The notes: a model not told the origin generated them from the letters alone. A stretch of 64,000 nt of DNA from Fagopyrum homotropicum (GCA_033239125.1 BSWB01000005.1:98641994-98705993), one strand, 5' to 3'; counted from the first letter of the stretch, positions 35,497-48,503 are shown. Translations and numbers: made by a program.

Positions 35497-38468
35497 CACT
35501 ACTAAATAAATGGCTTGTTGTAACCGTTAAAATTAGTTACTTAAGACTTCAAAACTGTTACAGTAAGACTTTAGTAATGAATTATGCTCCGCTACAATAG
35601 CATGTCTTGCAATAGATATGTAGCAACGAAGATGAACTCTATTGTAACGGTTTAAAGAATCAAGTCCAAAACAATTACAATAGACACATAACTATTACTA
35701 TAGGTGAAACCATTACAAAAATAAATTATTATTACAATAGATCTTACCATTATAATATTGATAGACCCGTTACCAAGGGACAACCATTACAAAATGTAGA
35801 TAATTGTCGATCACCTTACATATAGAACCACTGCCATATAATCTACAATTGTTACCACAATACCTGATGTGTACAATTAATTAGATAATTTATAAATTAT
35901 ACAAATTTAGTACAAAATACTAATGATAATCCATAGATAAATAATACGAAGGCATAAAGTGTACATCATCATTCCCAAAATAATACAAAGTATTTGTCAA
36001 AAGTATGGACAACAAAGGTATATTAGTCTCCTAATTACACAAATTTCCAAAATAATACGTATTGTACGTCACCGAAATTATTCATCTATTTTCTTCTTGT
36101 CAACTGATGATGAACTCAGAAATTGTTGCTCCATTTCTTCAACAGTTTTCTTCTTGTCAAGGTACCTATTTTTAAAGGGCGACACTCAAAAGGATTCAAC
36201 TATGAACTCAATTTCAATTTATGCTTCTTCCAAATTTTTTGGCAAATAGAAAAGTATATATATATATATATCATGCAAGGTAGCTTCGAAGTCATAGGCT
36301 TGTGGTCTCTCTCTCTGAACCTTATACCGATGAAAGCATGTCGAAGGCGATCACCTGCAAGTATTCCGAGTGGATTGAAAACATGATACTATATATCGGG
36401 GCACCAAATAAGGGATCACACAGATGAATAACCATAGTCTTAAAGTACCACTACCATTATGTTCTAGAGGTGATTGTTGCACTGCATTACTAGACTGACA
36501 GATTATTTGTAAATCTCTTACTCCCCTTATCTATAAGGCCAAGAGAAACTTATCTGTAAGACTGTAAAATATGCTCAAATAGAACTCTCCGAGCTATCAC
36601 ATATACTCAAGGAAATGCGAGAAAAAAATAATAGTTCGTGGAGATTGACATGTTGGAACAAAACTAAATTTTTGAGCTATGTAACAAATGCTCAAATAGA
36701 GCATTCGTCTTACCAGTATTTTCTTCTACCCAAAGAACAAAATATCTACAACAAGGAAAGAAATAAGTAAGACATCCTACTTAGCAGCATTATCTTTGAT
36801 ATTACTATCAAAATATGCACTGTACCTTCTCCTATCAGCTACAGGCTCCAGAGGGTAAAGTTCTCCTTTTCTCAAATATGTCAGAGCATATAATTCACCT
36901 AAAGCAGTGCACTGAGCAATGTCAAGCTCACTCGGAGAGTGGGTCTCCCAAGTCTAGTCCTAAACTTTCTTTCAACGGAAATCCGACACAAAATTAGAAC
37001 TCATTACCTGTTGACTTATCCTCCAGTCGGATAATGCATTGAGCATTCTCCCCCCTTGCCAATAACTTTCAATACTCCCTCCCTTGCCAACTTATTTATA
37101 TCCCATTCATCATCCCTAATAGTTATAACACACGATATCATTTCAACACTCAACAACTTCGCAAAAAGGTGCATACTAGTTTACAATATTAGTCAACCAA
37201 GGTTTATATTTCATATTCAGGTAGACATTTATTGAATGAAGTTACATGAATGAAATTACAGATGAGATGCCGTTATCTTCAAAAGTATTCCTAGATAAAC
37301 ATCCGGGTAAAGAAAAAGGAGAAACGGAATGAATAGAATTCATTATCATCTAAGATAGACATTAGATTTCATGCCTCACAAAAAAATTCAATTCCTACCA
37401 AAACCAAAGAGATCCAATAGAGCAAATTATCGCATTTATACAGGCATGTCATTAGTAGACTACAGAAAATAAGCTACGTGTAAAAGATTGTATAATGATA
37501 GTCAGACAATATTAATGGATTAAAAATTTAAAACCTGTAGGAAGCAACACTTTTCCTTGTGGGTATCTGCATAGAAACATGTACAATCACTCAGTCAGCA
37601 ATGCTTGATAAAGAAAGAAGAAGCTACTTAAACAGAGAGGAGAACATATAGTTCAAGAAAATGATTTAATGAATGACTAACTGGTAGAATCATCGTCTTA
37701 GTGATTACTTACAAGCAAGGTGAACAGGTTTTACGACACTAGGATTTGACGGTGAATAGAACCATTCAGTAACAACCATGGATCCACATCAGTCCAAACT
37801 GGATAAATCATACTACAAAAATGAGAAAGATCCCTTAGTCCTCACAAGAAAAACAAGAAATTGAAAATAAATTGAAAAACTCACATCAAATGTGAAAAGT
37901 ATTGGTGAAGACGAAGAGATCCCGTGTGAAGACGAAGAGGGAGATTGCGACTTGCGAAGTAGAACTGACAAACCCATAAACACGAAGAGGGAGACCGGCA
38001 AAGATGAAGAGGAAGAGATCACAAATGAAGACGAAGAGGTGCGGCAAAGATGAAGAGCAGCGGCGAAGACGAGATATGGTTTCAGATCTGAATTTTTTTA
38101 GGGTTCTCTTGTAATTCTCTATAACACTAGAACAAAGAAAGTGAGGAGTGAGGGAGGAATTAATGTGGCCGCCGAATTTTTTCATTCTGGCGCCTTCCTC
38201 TTTTAAAATTTGTGCCAATTATTTTAGATGCACCATTACAATTATCATTACTATAGGTGTTCTTCTTTAATTTTGTATAACCATTACACATGACCATTGC
38301 AATAGTTTGTCTATTGTAATATAAGAGAACATCCATTCCCGACGTAGTATTACATTAAGTCAATTTTGTATAACCGTTACAAGAACATTACCTTAGCAAC
38401 TTATGGTAACATAATAAAAAAAATCCGTTGCAATTATGCAGTTACAGTAGGCCAGTTATTTAGTAGTG
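35497..38468. mobile_element. Non-autonomous CACTA (En/Spm) element
   Basis: Starts CACTACTAAATAAATGGC. The right end, reversed, is CACTACTAAATAACTGGC. Both ends then continue with a TGTAAC-type word. The 3 bp flanks are TGC (35494-35496) and TGC (38469-38471). Both subterminal regions (about 200-350 bases) are filled with scattered copies of AACCATTACAA or TTGTAACGG in either orientation, as expected for transposase-binding subterminal repeats. At 2972 bp it has no recognisable transposase or second product. A GACGAAGAGG-rich block lies at 37905-38060. Confidence 0.9.
36250..36272. repeat. TA microsatellite inside CACTA element
   Basis: A short run of alternating TA in the CACTA interior. 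Confidence 0.7.
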
Positions 38469-38471
38469 TGC

Positions 38472-38640
38472 TTATGCTTATTTAAATTGATCGACTAGTT
38501 TTTGTTTAGTTTTTGTTTATGATTATTTGAGGCTTATGCTTCTTTAATTTGAAGTTAACTAGTTTATGTTTAGTTTCCGTTTATGATTATTTGAGGCTTA
38601 TGTTTATTTAATTTGATTGATTACTTTGTTGTTGAAAACA
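38472..38640. repeat. 63 bp tandem repeat split by the CACTA element
   Basis: Units contain AACTAGTTTATGTTTAGTTT, then GTTTATGATTATTTGAGGCTTATG. Two units are here (about 38490 and 38553), and one more lies left of the CACTA element (about 35446-35496). The CACTA element therefore landed in the first unit of a three-copy array. Confidence 0.75.
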
Positions 38641-38914
38641 TTGTTTGGTATGATTGATTATGAAAATTTGGTTCAGTTTTGTTGTTGATTGAATGACTCA
38701 ATTTGTTCTAATTTGTTGTTGAATTGTTTTTTTCAAGATAGTTTTGACGTTGGTTGAAGATTTAAAGGGCTCATTTGTGTCTTTTATGTCTTTGTTACTC
38801 TGGGTATGTTGAACTTAAGACTTTGTATCTGGTTCAGTTTTGTTGTTTCACATGTGTTTTAAATTTAGGTGAATATGTAATGCAGATGAATATTGGGTGA
38901 ACATGTAATGCATA

Positions 38915-39860
38915 GGGGTGTCAATGGGTCAGATTTGGGGCGGGGAGTACCATATTCATCTTCATCCCCGTTTAGTATAATGCCCCCCTCCCCATCCTCA
39001 TCCCAGTTCGGGTATTGAAAATTGTCTCCATCCCTATACCTGTCGGATATTCGTCCCCATCGGGGAATCCCCGTGCTTGTTTAGTTTTTCCCATTTTTAA
39101 AGTTTTATGGGTTTTTCCCACAAGATCTGCGCTTCCCGTCGATATTTGTTCCCATTAGGGAATTCCCCATCCCCGTTTATGGATTCAATGTCTGTTGGCG
39201 AGAAGATCAGTTTGGGTTCAAGTTATTTATCCAAAGGGTGTGGATGAGACTTGATTTTTAATCAGGTTAAGTCGGAGTGAGTTGATAAGAAGAAGACAAA
39301 GGGCGAGATTGTAGTGCATGTTAATATGTTATGGATGATGTTAACAACTAAATGTGTGCGTGATGCCGTGAATGTAACTTGATGAGGCATACCAATTTTC
39401 TAATTTACATTAACTTGTGAGTTTCCTGGTTTAAATATAGTAACTTGTTGATGCATATCCTTAAAATAAATACTGTCATAATTGTAAAACCAAATTTCTA
39501 ATCCTAACATGCTTCATAAATCATGAGGCATACCTTGAAATGAATAAGTCAACAAAGAAAGTTTTTATAACAAAACAACTATAGCAACTAACGACACTGT
39601 TAAGTATGATATCAACTCAAATCATGAGGCATCGCCATCGCCATCGTATTCCCTGTCGAGGCTCCCCTCGGAATCCCCATTGGAGTTCCCCGTCAGAATC
39701 CCCATTGGGGTTTCCATCGGATTCCTAGTCGGGATTCTCCAACGGGTTCGTATCGGGGAGCGGGGTGAATGACCCTATCTTCATCCCCGTTTAAAATTCT
39801 CATCCCCATGACGAGTAATACCCGCGCGAATTTGGGGGGCAAAATTCGGGGAATCTGAAT
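38915..39860. repeat. CCCCATCGGGG-rich repeat region
   Basis: Starts near TAGGGGTGTCAATGGGTC and carries many CCCCGT, TCCCCAT and CGGGGAAT words at 38935-39185 and again at 39630-39860, with ordinary AT-rich DNA between. The start resembles hAT-type ends (TAGGGGTGTCAA). No paired right end or target duplication was found. Possibly one element interrupted by another. Confidence 0.5.
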
Positions 39861-39889
39861 CCATTTAAACGTAGTTTATCTTTATTGAG

Positions 39890-40190
39890 TTTGATTATTA
39901 GACGTTTAAATAATCGAGTATAAGCAGACAACAAATTTATGCTCAACATGTTACAAATTCATGCTCAAACGAGCTTATAGTCCTAGACGAGTTGAACGAG
40001 CCCGAGTGAGCTTCTACGAGCTTGAGCTTGGCTCGTGTAAGAAACGAGCTCCACGAGTCCGAGCTTCCAAAATAGCTCGCGAGCCAAATCCGAGCATGAT
40101 ACAAGACTCGTAAAAAAATTCAGGTTTGACTCGTTTAGAAATAATCCGAGCCTGAACACACAATGCTCAGCTCGAACAGCTCGAATTACA
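39890..40190. repeat. CGAGCTC/GAGCTTG-rich stretch
   Basis: Dense GAGCTT, CGAGC and GCTCG words over about 300 bases, just past the 3' end of the RRM gene. Non-coding. Such word-rich blocks are common in plant MITE-like repeats, but ends were not found. Confidence 0.45.
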
Positions 40191-40285
40191 ACCCTATATA
40201 CATATTCTCACATACGAGTGCATCCACACTGCTCAGCTGCTTCGGGAAGCGTACAAGAAAGAAGAATGAGGATCACAGATCACTA

Positions 40286-41985
40286 TCACCTGGATTTAGC
40301 AAGTGCTTCACACATATCTTGATGGGTACAAGGGAACAGCTCTATGTAGCGACTCCCAACCATCTTCCTATCCTTGGCCATGGCTGCTTCCGATTCCGCT
40401 GGGCCTGCAAACTCCACATAAGCTTCACCCGTCGGCCTTCCATCAGATTTGAATGTGATGTGAATACTTTCTTCTACTACCGAAAAGTCCCTGAAGAAGT
40501 CTGTTATATCCTCTTTCCCAGCAGAGTACGGCAAACCCCTCATGCGCAACACTCCGCTATGTTCTACTGTATCTGGTTCTTTGTCATGAGATTTGGCCCT
40601 ACGCTTAAAAAGACCATAATCAAGTTTGGCATTTACATCCTCACCCTCATTTAAAATTGTGAGAATCTGAATGTCAGTCAAGTACACTTTGGCGTATAAG
40701 ATCCTAGAAATGCTTTGCTGAAAAATAACCTACATAAAGCTTTGATATAATAGCAGGTTGAGCTAGTAACTACAATTAACTGTAGATAATCTGTTAGGCA
40801 CTTATAATCAGAAGATTGTTAAAAAAACACATTAAATTATCCAGTTATTTGTATTCCAGAAGGCATTTGCCTCTGGATAGGTAAAGCAGAAAAACAACGA
40901 ATTTACCTCCCCCTTGCAATAGCTTCATCCATGTCTTGACGATTAGAAGGAAAAAGCTCTACATAACGACTCCCAAGGATCATTCTGTCCATGGACATAG
41001 CTGCTTTTGACTGCTTAGGATCAAAAAACTCGACAAAAGCATCCCCAGATGGCTTTCCTTCCGAGGTATAAGTCAAATGAACTTTGTCATCCAAGAGTGC
41101 AAAATCCTTGAAGAACAACATAATGTCACCTTTAGAAGCAGAGAAGGGTAACCCCCTCATCCTCAATATACCAGTGTGCTCAACTGAATCCTTTGCATCA
41201 TCATAAGACCTAGCTCTAGCGTTTCTACGAGGCGGGGATCCACTATGAGTACAAGTATCAGAGACTTGGTTGGCAATAGCACTATAGTACTCATCCCTCT
41301 TGCTTTGGAAGACCTCAACATATCTCCTGCCCATGTTCTGCCTATTTCTCTGTAGAGCAAAACCAACTTGCAAGGGGTAGCCCAAAAGGCAATATGCTTC
41401 CCCGGTAAAGCGGCTACCTTTATGAACAAGAAAAACATCCACAATGTCGAGACCGTGAAAGAAATCGGCTATATCATCTTCAGTGCAATCAAAGGGAAGA
41501 CCACGGAGTTTTACAACAGGGAAAGGACTCAAAGGAGGAGGTTGGTCAGCATAAGGAGGATAAGGAGTAGGAGCATTATACATGAATGATGATACTTCGA
41601 AATAGGAAGGCCCATACTCCATTAATCTCTGACGCTTTGGAACCATTTCACGTCCATCTCCGTAATCTCCATACCTAAAAATTGCAACAAATTGATGATC
41701 TAGAATCATAAGAAGAAGAAGTCAAGACCTAGTGAACTTGTTATTCAGTTCATGAGAAACATGGGTAGCAGATAGTCTGACATTTTGATTATTTTAAGTC
41801 CCACGATGAAGAACCTAAACAACACTCGTGGGCGTAGCAAAAACAAATAGTCGTTGAATTGGTCGAAATAGACAGTAAGGAAGGGAGAATCATGCTTTGC
41901 TTGCAATCCATCAACAGATAAAGCTTTTGATGAAAGAAAACAGATGATCAAAATGGAGGCATTCTTACCGTCGGTTGTAGTACAT
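40286..41985 (-). CDS. GRSF1/hnRNP-H-like protein with three RRM domains
   Basis: RNA-binding protein of the quasi-RRM class (hnRNP F/H, GRSF1, ESRP), which in animals binds G-rich RNA and affects splicing. The plant role is inferred. Exons on the minus strand: 41985-41969, 41674-40907, 40703-40286, all GT-AG and in phase, giving 400 residues. The start is MYYNRR on a 17-base first coding exon, then YGDYGDGREMVPKRQR. RRM1 is about 62-137 (VVKLRGLPFDCTEDDIADFF), RRM2 about 173-262 (ILRMRGLPFSASKGDI) and RRM3 about 311-400 (VLRMRGLPYSAGKEDI). RRM2 and RRM3 share a little over half their residues by eye and lie on separate exons, so one exon has been copied. The exon 2 donor and the final stop both fall at AGGT. 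The related plant proteins I recall have two RRMs. Confidence 0.88.
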
Positions 41986-42110
41986 CTTCAGTGCTCCCGG
42001 TGCTTAATGGATCCTCTCGCTCGCAAGTCGGAAGTGACGATTCAAAAATGGCGTCCCCCCTCCCAATCTCCAACTGCTAGGGCACTTCAATAATTATGGG
42101 CCGACCTGTC
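41986..42110 (-). promoter_or_regulatory. RRM gene 5' flank and leader
   Basis: The stretch just upstream of the ATG of the RRM gene is its likely 5' untranslated leader. It has GC-richer, purine-rich text on the minus strand (GGGAGGGGGGACGCC). No TATA box was identified. Confidence 0.4.
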
Positions 42111-42149
42111 AGTAATTTGAGCCTGACGTACTTAGTGGGCTTTTGAATG

Positions 42150-43650
42150 ATGATGTATTGGTCGGATTTCAAAATGCATAACCCGAGACCCGCCTGACCC
42201 GAACTATACCTGCTTACCTCAAACCAAACCGAACCGGGAGAAAAAACGACCATGAACCTCCCGACCCGTGAACCCGACCCGGCGAACCCGAAACCGAATC
42301 CGACATGGCCCCGAAAATTTTGAAAATAGAAAAGATCTTGAACTGACCCGCTTGAAATCGATTTAACCCGATATATTAAATAACCCGAACGGGCGACCCG
42401 AAAATGACCCGGACCCGATAAAACCCGAGTAGAATAGCCCGATAACAACCGATGACTTCAAGTAATCCGACCCGACATGACCCGTTAACCCGAAGTAACC
42501 CGACCCAAATGAACTCGATAGCCTGAAGTAACCCACCCAAAATGATCCGACAAACTCAAAGTAATCCGATCTGAAATGACCCGATAGACTAAAGTAACCC
42601 AACCCAAAATAAATCAATAGCCTGAAATAACTCTACCCAAATTTATTCGACTTATAATAACAAATTATTATAAACATTTGTTCATTTAAACGTGACCTAC
42701 TTATAACAAAAGATTATTATAAACATTTTTTCATTTATATATATTTATATAAAAAGATTAGTATAAACATTTGTTTATTTAAATGTTACCAACTTATAAT
42801 AAAAGACCATTATAAATATTTGTTCAGTTAAATATTTATTATCTTTCCTAAAAAATATCTTACAAAAGATATTGTCTTAATATGAAGATGTTAAAGTATA
42901 AAAATGTATATGCAGTATTATCATAAAGAGTTAATTTATCTACAAAAATAAAATAATGTATTTTAAAAAAATAAAAACTTATAAAACATATTTATAGAAA
43001 TCCATGTCTTAACGATAATTATCACTTGTTTAAATAACTTTTCAGCTTTAATATAATAGACTCGTCGCTTAAAGGAAGAAATGTTTTTGGTGGATGCAGG
43101 ACTTGGGACCGTCAGAATTTGTATGGAAATTACCCGGCTTCCAACCCGAAAATAATTTGACCCGACTTTCAACCTGATTAACCCGTCTCAATTGAAATTT
43201 CTACAAAAACGATTAAATCCATAAGTAACCCGATCCAAATCGAGCCAAGAACCGAATTAAACTTATCCGTTATGAACAAAAAACCGAGACTGCTTGAAAC
43301 ACATTCCAAACCGAACAATTGGTACCCGACCCAAACCAACCCGACCCAAGATAGACCGCTTTAAAAAGAAGTCTGCTTTGAACCCGACCCGATTCAAACC
43401 CGGGCATGTTATTAACCGACCCAATATCGACCCGTTAGCCTGTTTGACGCCATCTTTAAGAATCGAAGATTTCCAATAACCTATTTTAACCCGAACAATT
43501 GGTACCCGACCCAAACCGACCCGACCCAAGACAACCCGCTTTAAAACCATGCCTGTTTTGAACCCGACCCGATTTCAACCCGGACTTGTTATGAGCCGAC
43601 CCAAACTCGACCTGTTAGTCCCATTTGACACCTCTACATGAACCCAAATT
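42150..43650. repeat. ACCCGACCCGA-rich repeat with internal duplication
   Basis: Runs of AACCCGA, GACCCG and AAGTAACCCGA at 42170-42620 and 43120-43620. Between them is AT-rich DNA with ACTTATAACAAAAGATTATTATAAACATTTGTT units repeated at about 42645, 42705, 42755 and 42790. The segment CGAACAATTGGTACCCGACC occurs twice (about 43314 and 43493), so 43300-43440 and 43490-43620 are a direct duplication. The right edges TTTGACGCCATCTTTA and TTTGACACCTCTA look like hAT-type ends. Left ends and target duplications were not found. Confidence 0.6.
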
Positions 43651-43699
43651 AGCTCAACCTAACACAAGAAACCCAAAAGATGAGTTGGGTCAACTTATT

Positions 43700-46019
43700 T
43701 TTAAGATTATATTCAAATTTTAATAAAACGGAATAATTTATAGAAAATATTGCAATGTCGGGAATCACCACGACATGCATGCATACTTTTCATTAAATAT
43801 ATCAATAATCATGTCAATGACGTTATTAGAGAACATTCATACTTTTTATTAATATGTCTTGTACCTCTTTTTTAGTAGTATCGTTCTCTTAATTTTTTCA
43901 ATCGAATCTGAAGAACCGTATAGGTGAATATAAAGGATATAAATACTATAGAAGAGGGGGTGGGGTGGGGGTTGAATAGAGTATGAACTTTTCGCAAAAA
44001 CCTATCTCAAGGCTTTGAAATTCATTTCAAGGCCTTGATGTCGATTTGTGCTCTTTGTGACACAACTGGTTTTCAAGGGCTTTGAAAGTGATTTCAAGGC
44101 CTTGACTCCGAAAACCTGCAAAACAACGTTTGTCACAATTAAGCTAGAAATGTGCGGAAAGAAAAGATCGACACGGTGATGTGTTTATGAAGTTCAGCTT
44201 TAACAGTCTACGTCTCCATCCTAGGGTTTCTTTGCTCGTAGGATCTAACTATCTATTATCTGCTTCAAAGAGTCCTAGATACAACCTAGAAGAAATCCTC
44301 TTCTTCTCTCACTGTAGCCAATGCTACGATCTAGTTCCAACTCTTAACCTAGCAATAATAACCTAGTTAATTCGCAGAGTAACACACATTCGAGTATAAC
44401 ACTCTCTAGATATTCTAATAAAGCTCTCGTGTTTTTCTCTCTCTAGGAAAGTAAGCTTTTGTAAACTAAGAGGAAGAAAAACTTTTAGAACAAAATGAAG
44501 ATACTTTGATCGCTTGAGGACTTAGATGTTTCCGTGTAAACTTGTTGTTCTCTTCAATTGCCATCTCCATTTATAGTCTTCGATGAAGAACTTCTAGCCG
44601 TTGTAAAAAGGACCGTTATGAAGTTCTTCTTTCTCCATGGAAAACGGTGTTAGGTTGAGATGAAGTTCCGTTGTAAGATCTTCTATCTTCTTCATCTCCT
44701 TGACACACGTTTAGAGTCTTCTTCTTAGAGATCTTCTCTTGAAATAGCCGTTGAAGATCTTTGTCGTTGAAGGCCTAGTTTCAAGATCTGAGATCTTCTA
44801 AGTTGTTACTATTCTTTGTTTGAAGATATCTCTCTTTGATGACCGTTAGAGATTTGGAGGAGATCTTTCAATCTTGCGTAGGTTAAGATCTTTTACAAGA
44901 TCTTTTCGTTGGGCCGATATCTTCTCTCCAAAATCCGTTGGAGATCTTCTTTGTTGAGCTGGCCGAGATCTTCTCTTGATGTCTTGTTTGAAGATCTTCT
45001 CTTGATCCTTGGTAGATTTGGTTGTTGAGATTTGAATCTTGATTTTGAAAAAACCTTCCAGCTGACGTCTCCCTTGTATTGTTTTTCAAGGCTTCGGCTT
45101 TTATCCCTTGAAATGTATTTCAAGGCCTCCGTGTTGAACCCTTGAACTGCTTTTCAATATCTCTACGCTTGTCCCTTAAGGCCTCCGTTTGTCCTTTGAA
45201 ATGTTTTTCAAGGCCTGCACACATTTAACAAACACAAAACCAATTCATGTAATTTAGAAATATAATCGATATTTGTTAGTTTATAAACCGCTCATAATGT
45301 TAAGTCTTCCATCATCACATAAACAATCAAGGTGGAGTTATCAGTATCGCACCCAAAATGTTTGGAGCTCAATATTAATTGTTTTGGTGTCTCACTTGTT
45401 TCTATTGTTCATAAAACTAGAAGAATATGCATGCGTTAGTCAATGTCCAAAACAACATTTATATATTATATTATTTATGTATGAATGTCTCAAATTGTTT
45501 GTTTTGTCAAATTTTTTAATATTTTGCATGTATTCATTATTAAATTGTGCATTTGAAGATCAATGTAATTGTTTATTTATATGATCCGTTTGCAAAAATC
45601 GTTGGAGGTATGAGGATTTTATAAGTTTTTAGTTCCCATAATCTAATCTTACTTATGTCTTATAATCGTAATATATCAAAAAAGAGTTTATAAATAGTTG
45701 CATTAAACATGACTAAATCAAAATCTTCATAAATTTAGGTTTTATTTTTTTCTTCGAAATAATGTATTTACAAAAAGCTCTTAACATGTAAATAAGTCCA
45801 CTAAAATAAATATTTGGAATTTGTATTGTTAAATGCTAATTGTTATGAGCGATTCATATATATTCAGGACATGTTTGTCAAAACGAGTTTTTCTGTTAGC
45901 TTTGATAATTTTAAACGTAGTTGTAAATTATGGATTTCTATGAAAAAATCTATTAAGTGTTTTGTAAAATAAGATTTGTGGTAGATTAATTCTAGTGAAT
46001 TTATCAAAATGGACAAATA
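43700..46019. other. Unclassified repeat-like DNA with AGATCTTC words
   Basis: 43990-44120 and 45085-45220 carry repeated CAAGGCCTTGA and TTTCAAGGCCT words. 44690-45010 carries about a dozen AGATCTT(C/T) words. An AGAGGGGGTGGGGTGGGGGTTGAATAG start near 43955 resembles edges of plant retroelements. No coding domain was seen. 45240-46019 is plain AT-rich DNA. Confidence 0.45.
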
Positions 46020-46135
46020 TTTACTATACTAAAAGTGAAAGTTTCCTAATAAATAGTACAGATTTTACCCCTACTATTTTAAGATAAGATTCCAATTTTA
46101 CCATTTAGTTTTTTCTCAACATTTTCTTCTTTCTT

Positions 46136-46235
46136 TTCATATACGTGTTATCTTCTTCTCACATATTTTATGAGTCATCTTCCTTCTTTTCGTACACGTG
46201 TTGCTTTCTTCTCACTTGTTTCATGAGTCATCTTT
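46136..46235. repeat. 50 bp tandem duplication in the Helitron
   Basis: A unit with CGTGTT, CTTCTTCTCAC and TATGAGTCATCTT-like text is repeated about 53 bases apart (ACGTGTTATCTTCTTCTCAC, ACGTGTTGCTTTCTTCTCAC). Confidence 0.75.
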
Positions 46236-46259
46236 ATAAACATGAATATACATTTTGGC

Positions 46260-47010
46260 TTGTGGGGTATGAAACCCTAATCCAGCCGCCTCCTGTCATC
46301 GTTTTTACGCTTCACCCTCTCCTTCAACCAACATTCTCCATTTCCCTTTCATCGTCTTCCTTTCCCACACATTTTCTTCTCTCCTCAAGTTTCATAACTC
46401 GCTCTTGATTCTTCTCCCCTCAAGTTTCATGTCCGAGTTCATATATTTTGAACATCACTCAAACGGAAACCTATAATCACTTCAGTCTCCAAACCCTAGA
46501 TCAAATAGGTTTTTTTTAATTATCTCTTTATTGTTTAGTTTTTGTTTGATTTCGGGTTCAATCGTTTATACTTTTTGTCTATTTTTATGAAAAATTCGTC
46601 AATGTCTGTCTTTGTTGGTTCTGACGGATATTATTTCATTTTGCAACTTTGCATGTGTGATCGCCTCTCTAATTTCGCTCTCTTACCTTGGAAAATCGCT
46701 CATGGTTTTGCTTTTTTTTTTTGTTACTCCATGGCATTTTTCCCCCGAAGCATTTCGGTGTGTCTTAGGTGTTTTGTACGCCGCCGGTGATTCGCCACTC
46801 TCCACCACCCGCCCAGCGTCGGCTTTGAAGCTCGCTCGGAGATTGTTCACTATTATTCCGATTTTTGTAAAGCGGTGGACACAACAAATTCAGATCTCTT
46901 TAGTAAACCTCCTCCACGTCTTCCGCTTCCGTAAACACTATCCCTCCACTTCTCCGGGCCTCATTCAGCCAGGCACGCAGAAACCCTAGCATACACCAGG
47001 GCGGGAGGGG
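46260..47010 (+). other. C-rich block in Helitron, possible captured gene piece
   Basis: Less AT-rich than its surroundings, with GAAACCCTA and C/T-rich leader-like text, then stretches reading as Arg/Leu/Ser-rich peptide (46750-46990) without a recognised domain. Helitrons often carry host gene pieces. No source gene could be named. Confidence 0.35.
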
Positions 47011-48503
47011 AAGTGAGTTGCACCGCACACACTAGAAAAGGAGGGGAAGCGGTTTGTGAGCGTGCAAATCAGATTGCATACGATTGGATTTGAAGTTTCT
47101 GAGTTGGTTGTTTGGCATCAGGTTTCGGCTAACATGTCAGTTTGTGATTTGGATTTGTTCAAATTGGTTGGTATTTGAATGCGATGAATCTTCTTCTCAT
47201 TTTGTTGTGCCCATTCCCACGACCAATAAAAAAAACTGACCTAGTTTCCTGTTGTGAACTACTACACAATCGATCTTCCATGGTTGAGGTCGAAGACAAA
47301 TCTTCTACTCCGATGAGTTCTGCCACTAAACGGGGCATAACATCCTTTCTTTAATCTGAACTAAGATATATTTTACCAACTTCTCAGATACTATCCAACG
47401 AGGTATGAGAAAGTATCTTTTGTACTCCGACGAGTATCTTGTAAAAAACAATTACAATCCAAAGCAAGCCATAATGCTAAAACAATACAACATTTTACCC
47501 TGTAAATACATTTTATACTGATATTATAGATGTAAAATTTCAAATGATCTGATTGTATAGTGTGCTATTGTTAGTTTGTTACATTTGAACTTTAGTTGGG
47601 AGTTGTGACATAGGTAATTGTATCGTACCATGGTATTTGGCTGAGTGAAAGTCACCAATAGTGTAGTTTTTGTGTTTGGTTTAGAATTAAGGTATGACTT
47701 GGGTTTTGGTGAAATCAATTTGGAACTTGATTGATGATATCGATTTGGAGCCACCACATTTTCATTTCTCTTCTTTATGGAATGATGAAACTTGAAATTA
47801 TACTCAGGTTGTCGAATCTGATTCTCACCCAGTTTTAGGAATGCGGTTATTTGATGTGCATGGCATAGTAGCTTATGTTACTGTTTTTTAGATCAAACCA
47901 GGACTACTTCAACTTGAACCCCAAATACTTGTATTTTCTTTAATTTTAGGCAAATGGACAAATATTAATTTGAGTAGTTAAACACTCTGACAAAAGCTAA
48001 TCTTAATATGAGTAGCAAAAACACCGTGACACTATTTTCTTAAACTCAAAAAAGCAACAAGTTTGTAATGGGCCAAACCTTAATCCTCTTTAAGTTAAAA
48101 TTAAAAAGTTATCTTTCTTTTATTAAAAGAGCCCCCTTGCATAAAAAAAAGTCTTGTTTATTTATGTTATAATTTTCACGTTTATCATTTTTTTAGACTT
48201 TTTATTACAATTGTTGATTCCAAATTTTTTTTTTATTACAGGTGGAGCTTAAGGAGGGTCCTCTAGACCAGTTCACCCCATGAGATAGAACTTACATTTC
48301 AGCTTTTGATTGTTATTCCTTTTATTAAAGTTTGCCATGACTATTATCTTGGGAGTTGCTTCTCTCTTTTGTTAGACTTGCAAATTTATATAGTTGCATG
48401 AAGGCATGGTTTTCCATGGCGGTGGATATCTTGTAGGTTATATATACATAAATTTAGTTGATATCCAATTAGGATTTGTTTCCCATTTTTTAGTACTGCT
48501 ACA

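Noticed and set aside
37886..38218. 110-codon minus-strand frame in the CACTA element
   Set aside because: Phe/Ser/Leu-rich low complexity overlapping the GACGAAGAGG block; no transposase motif.
45273..45584. 103-codon plus-strand frame
   Set aside because: Hydrophobic, AT-rich and without homology or splice context; probably chance.
46145..46989. Frames of 80-125 codons in the Helitron C-rich block
   Set aside because: No domain recognised and no consistent frame; kept only as a possible captured piece.
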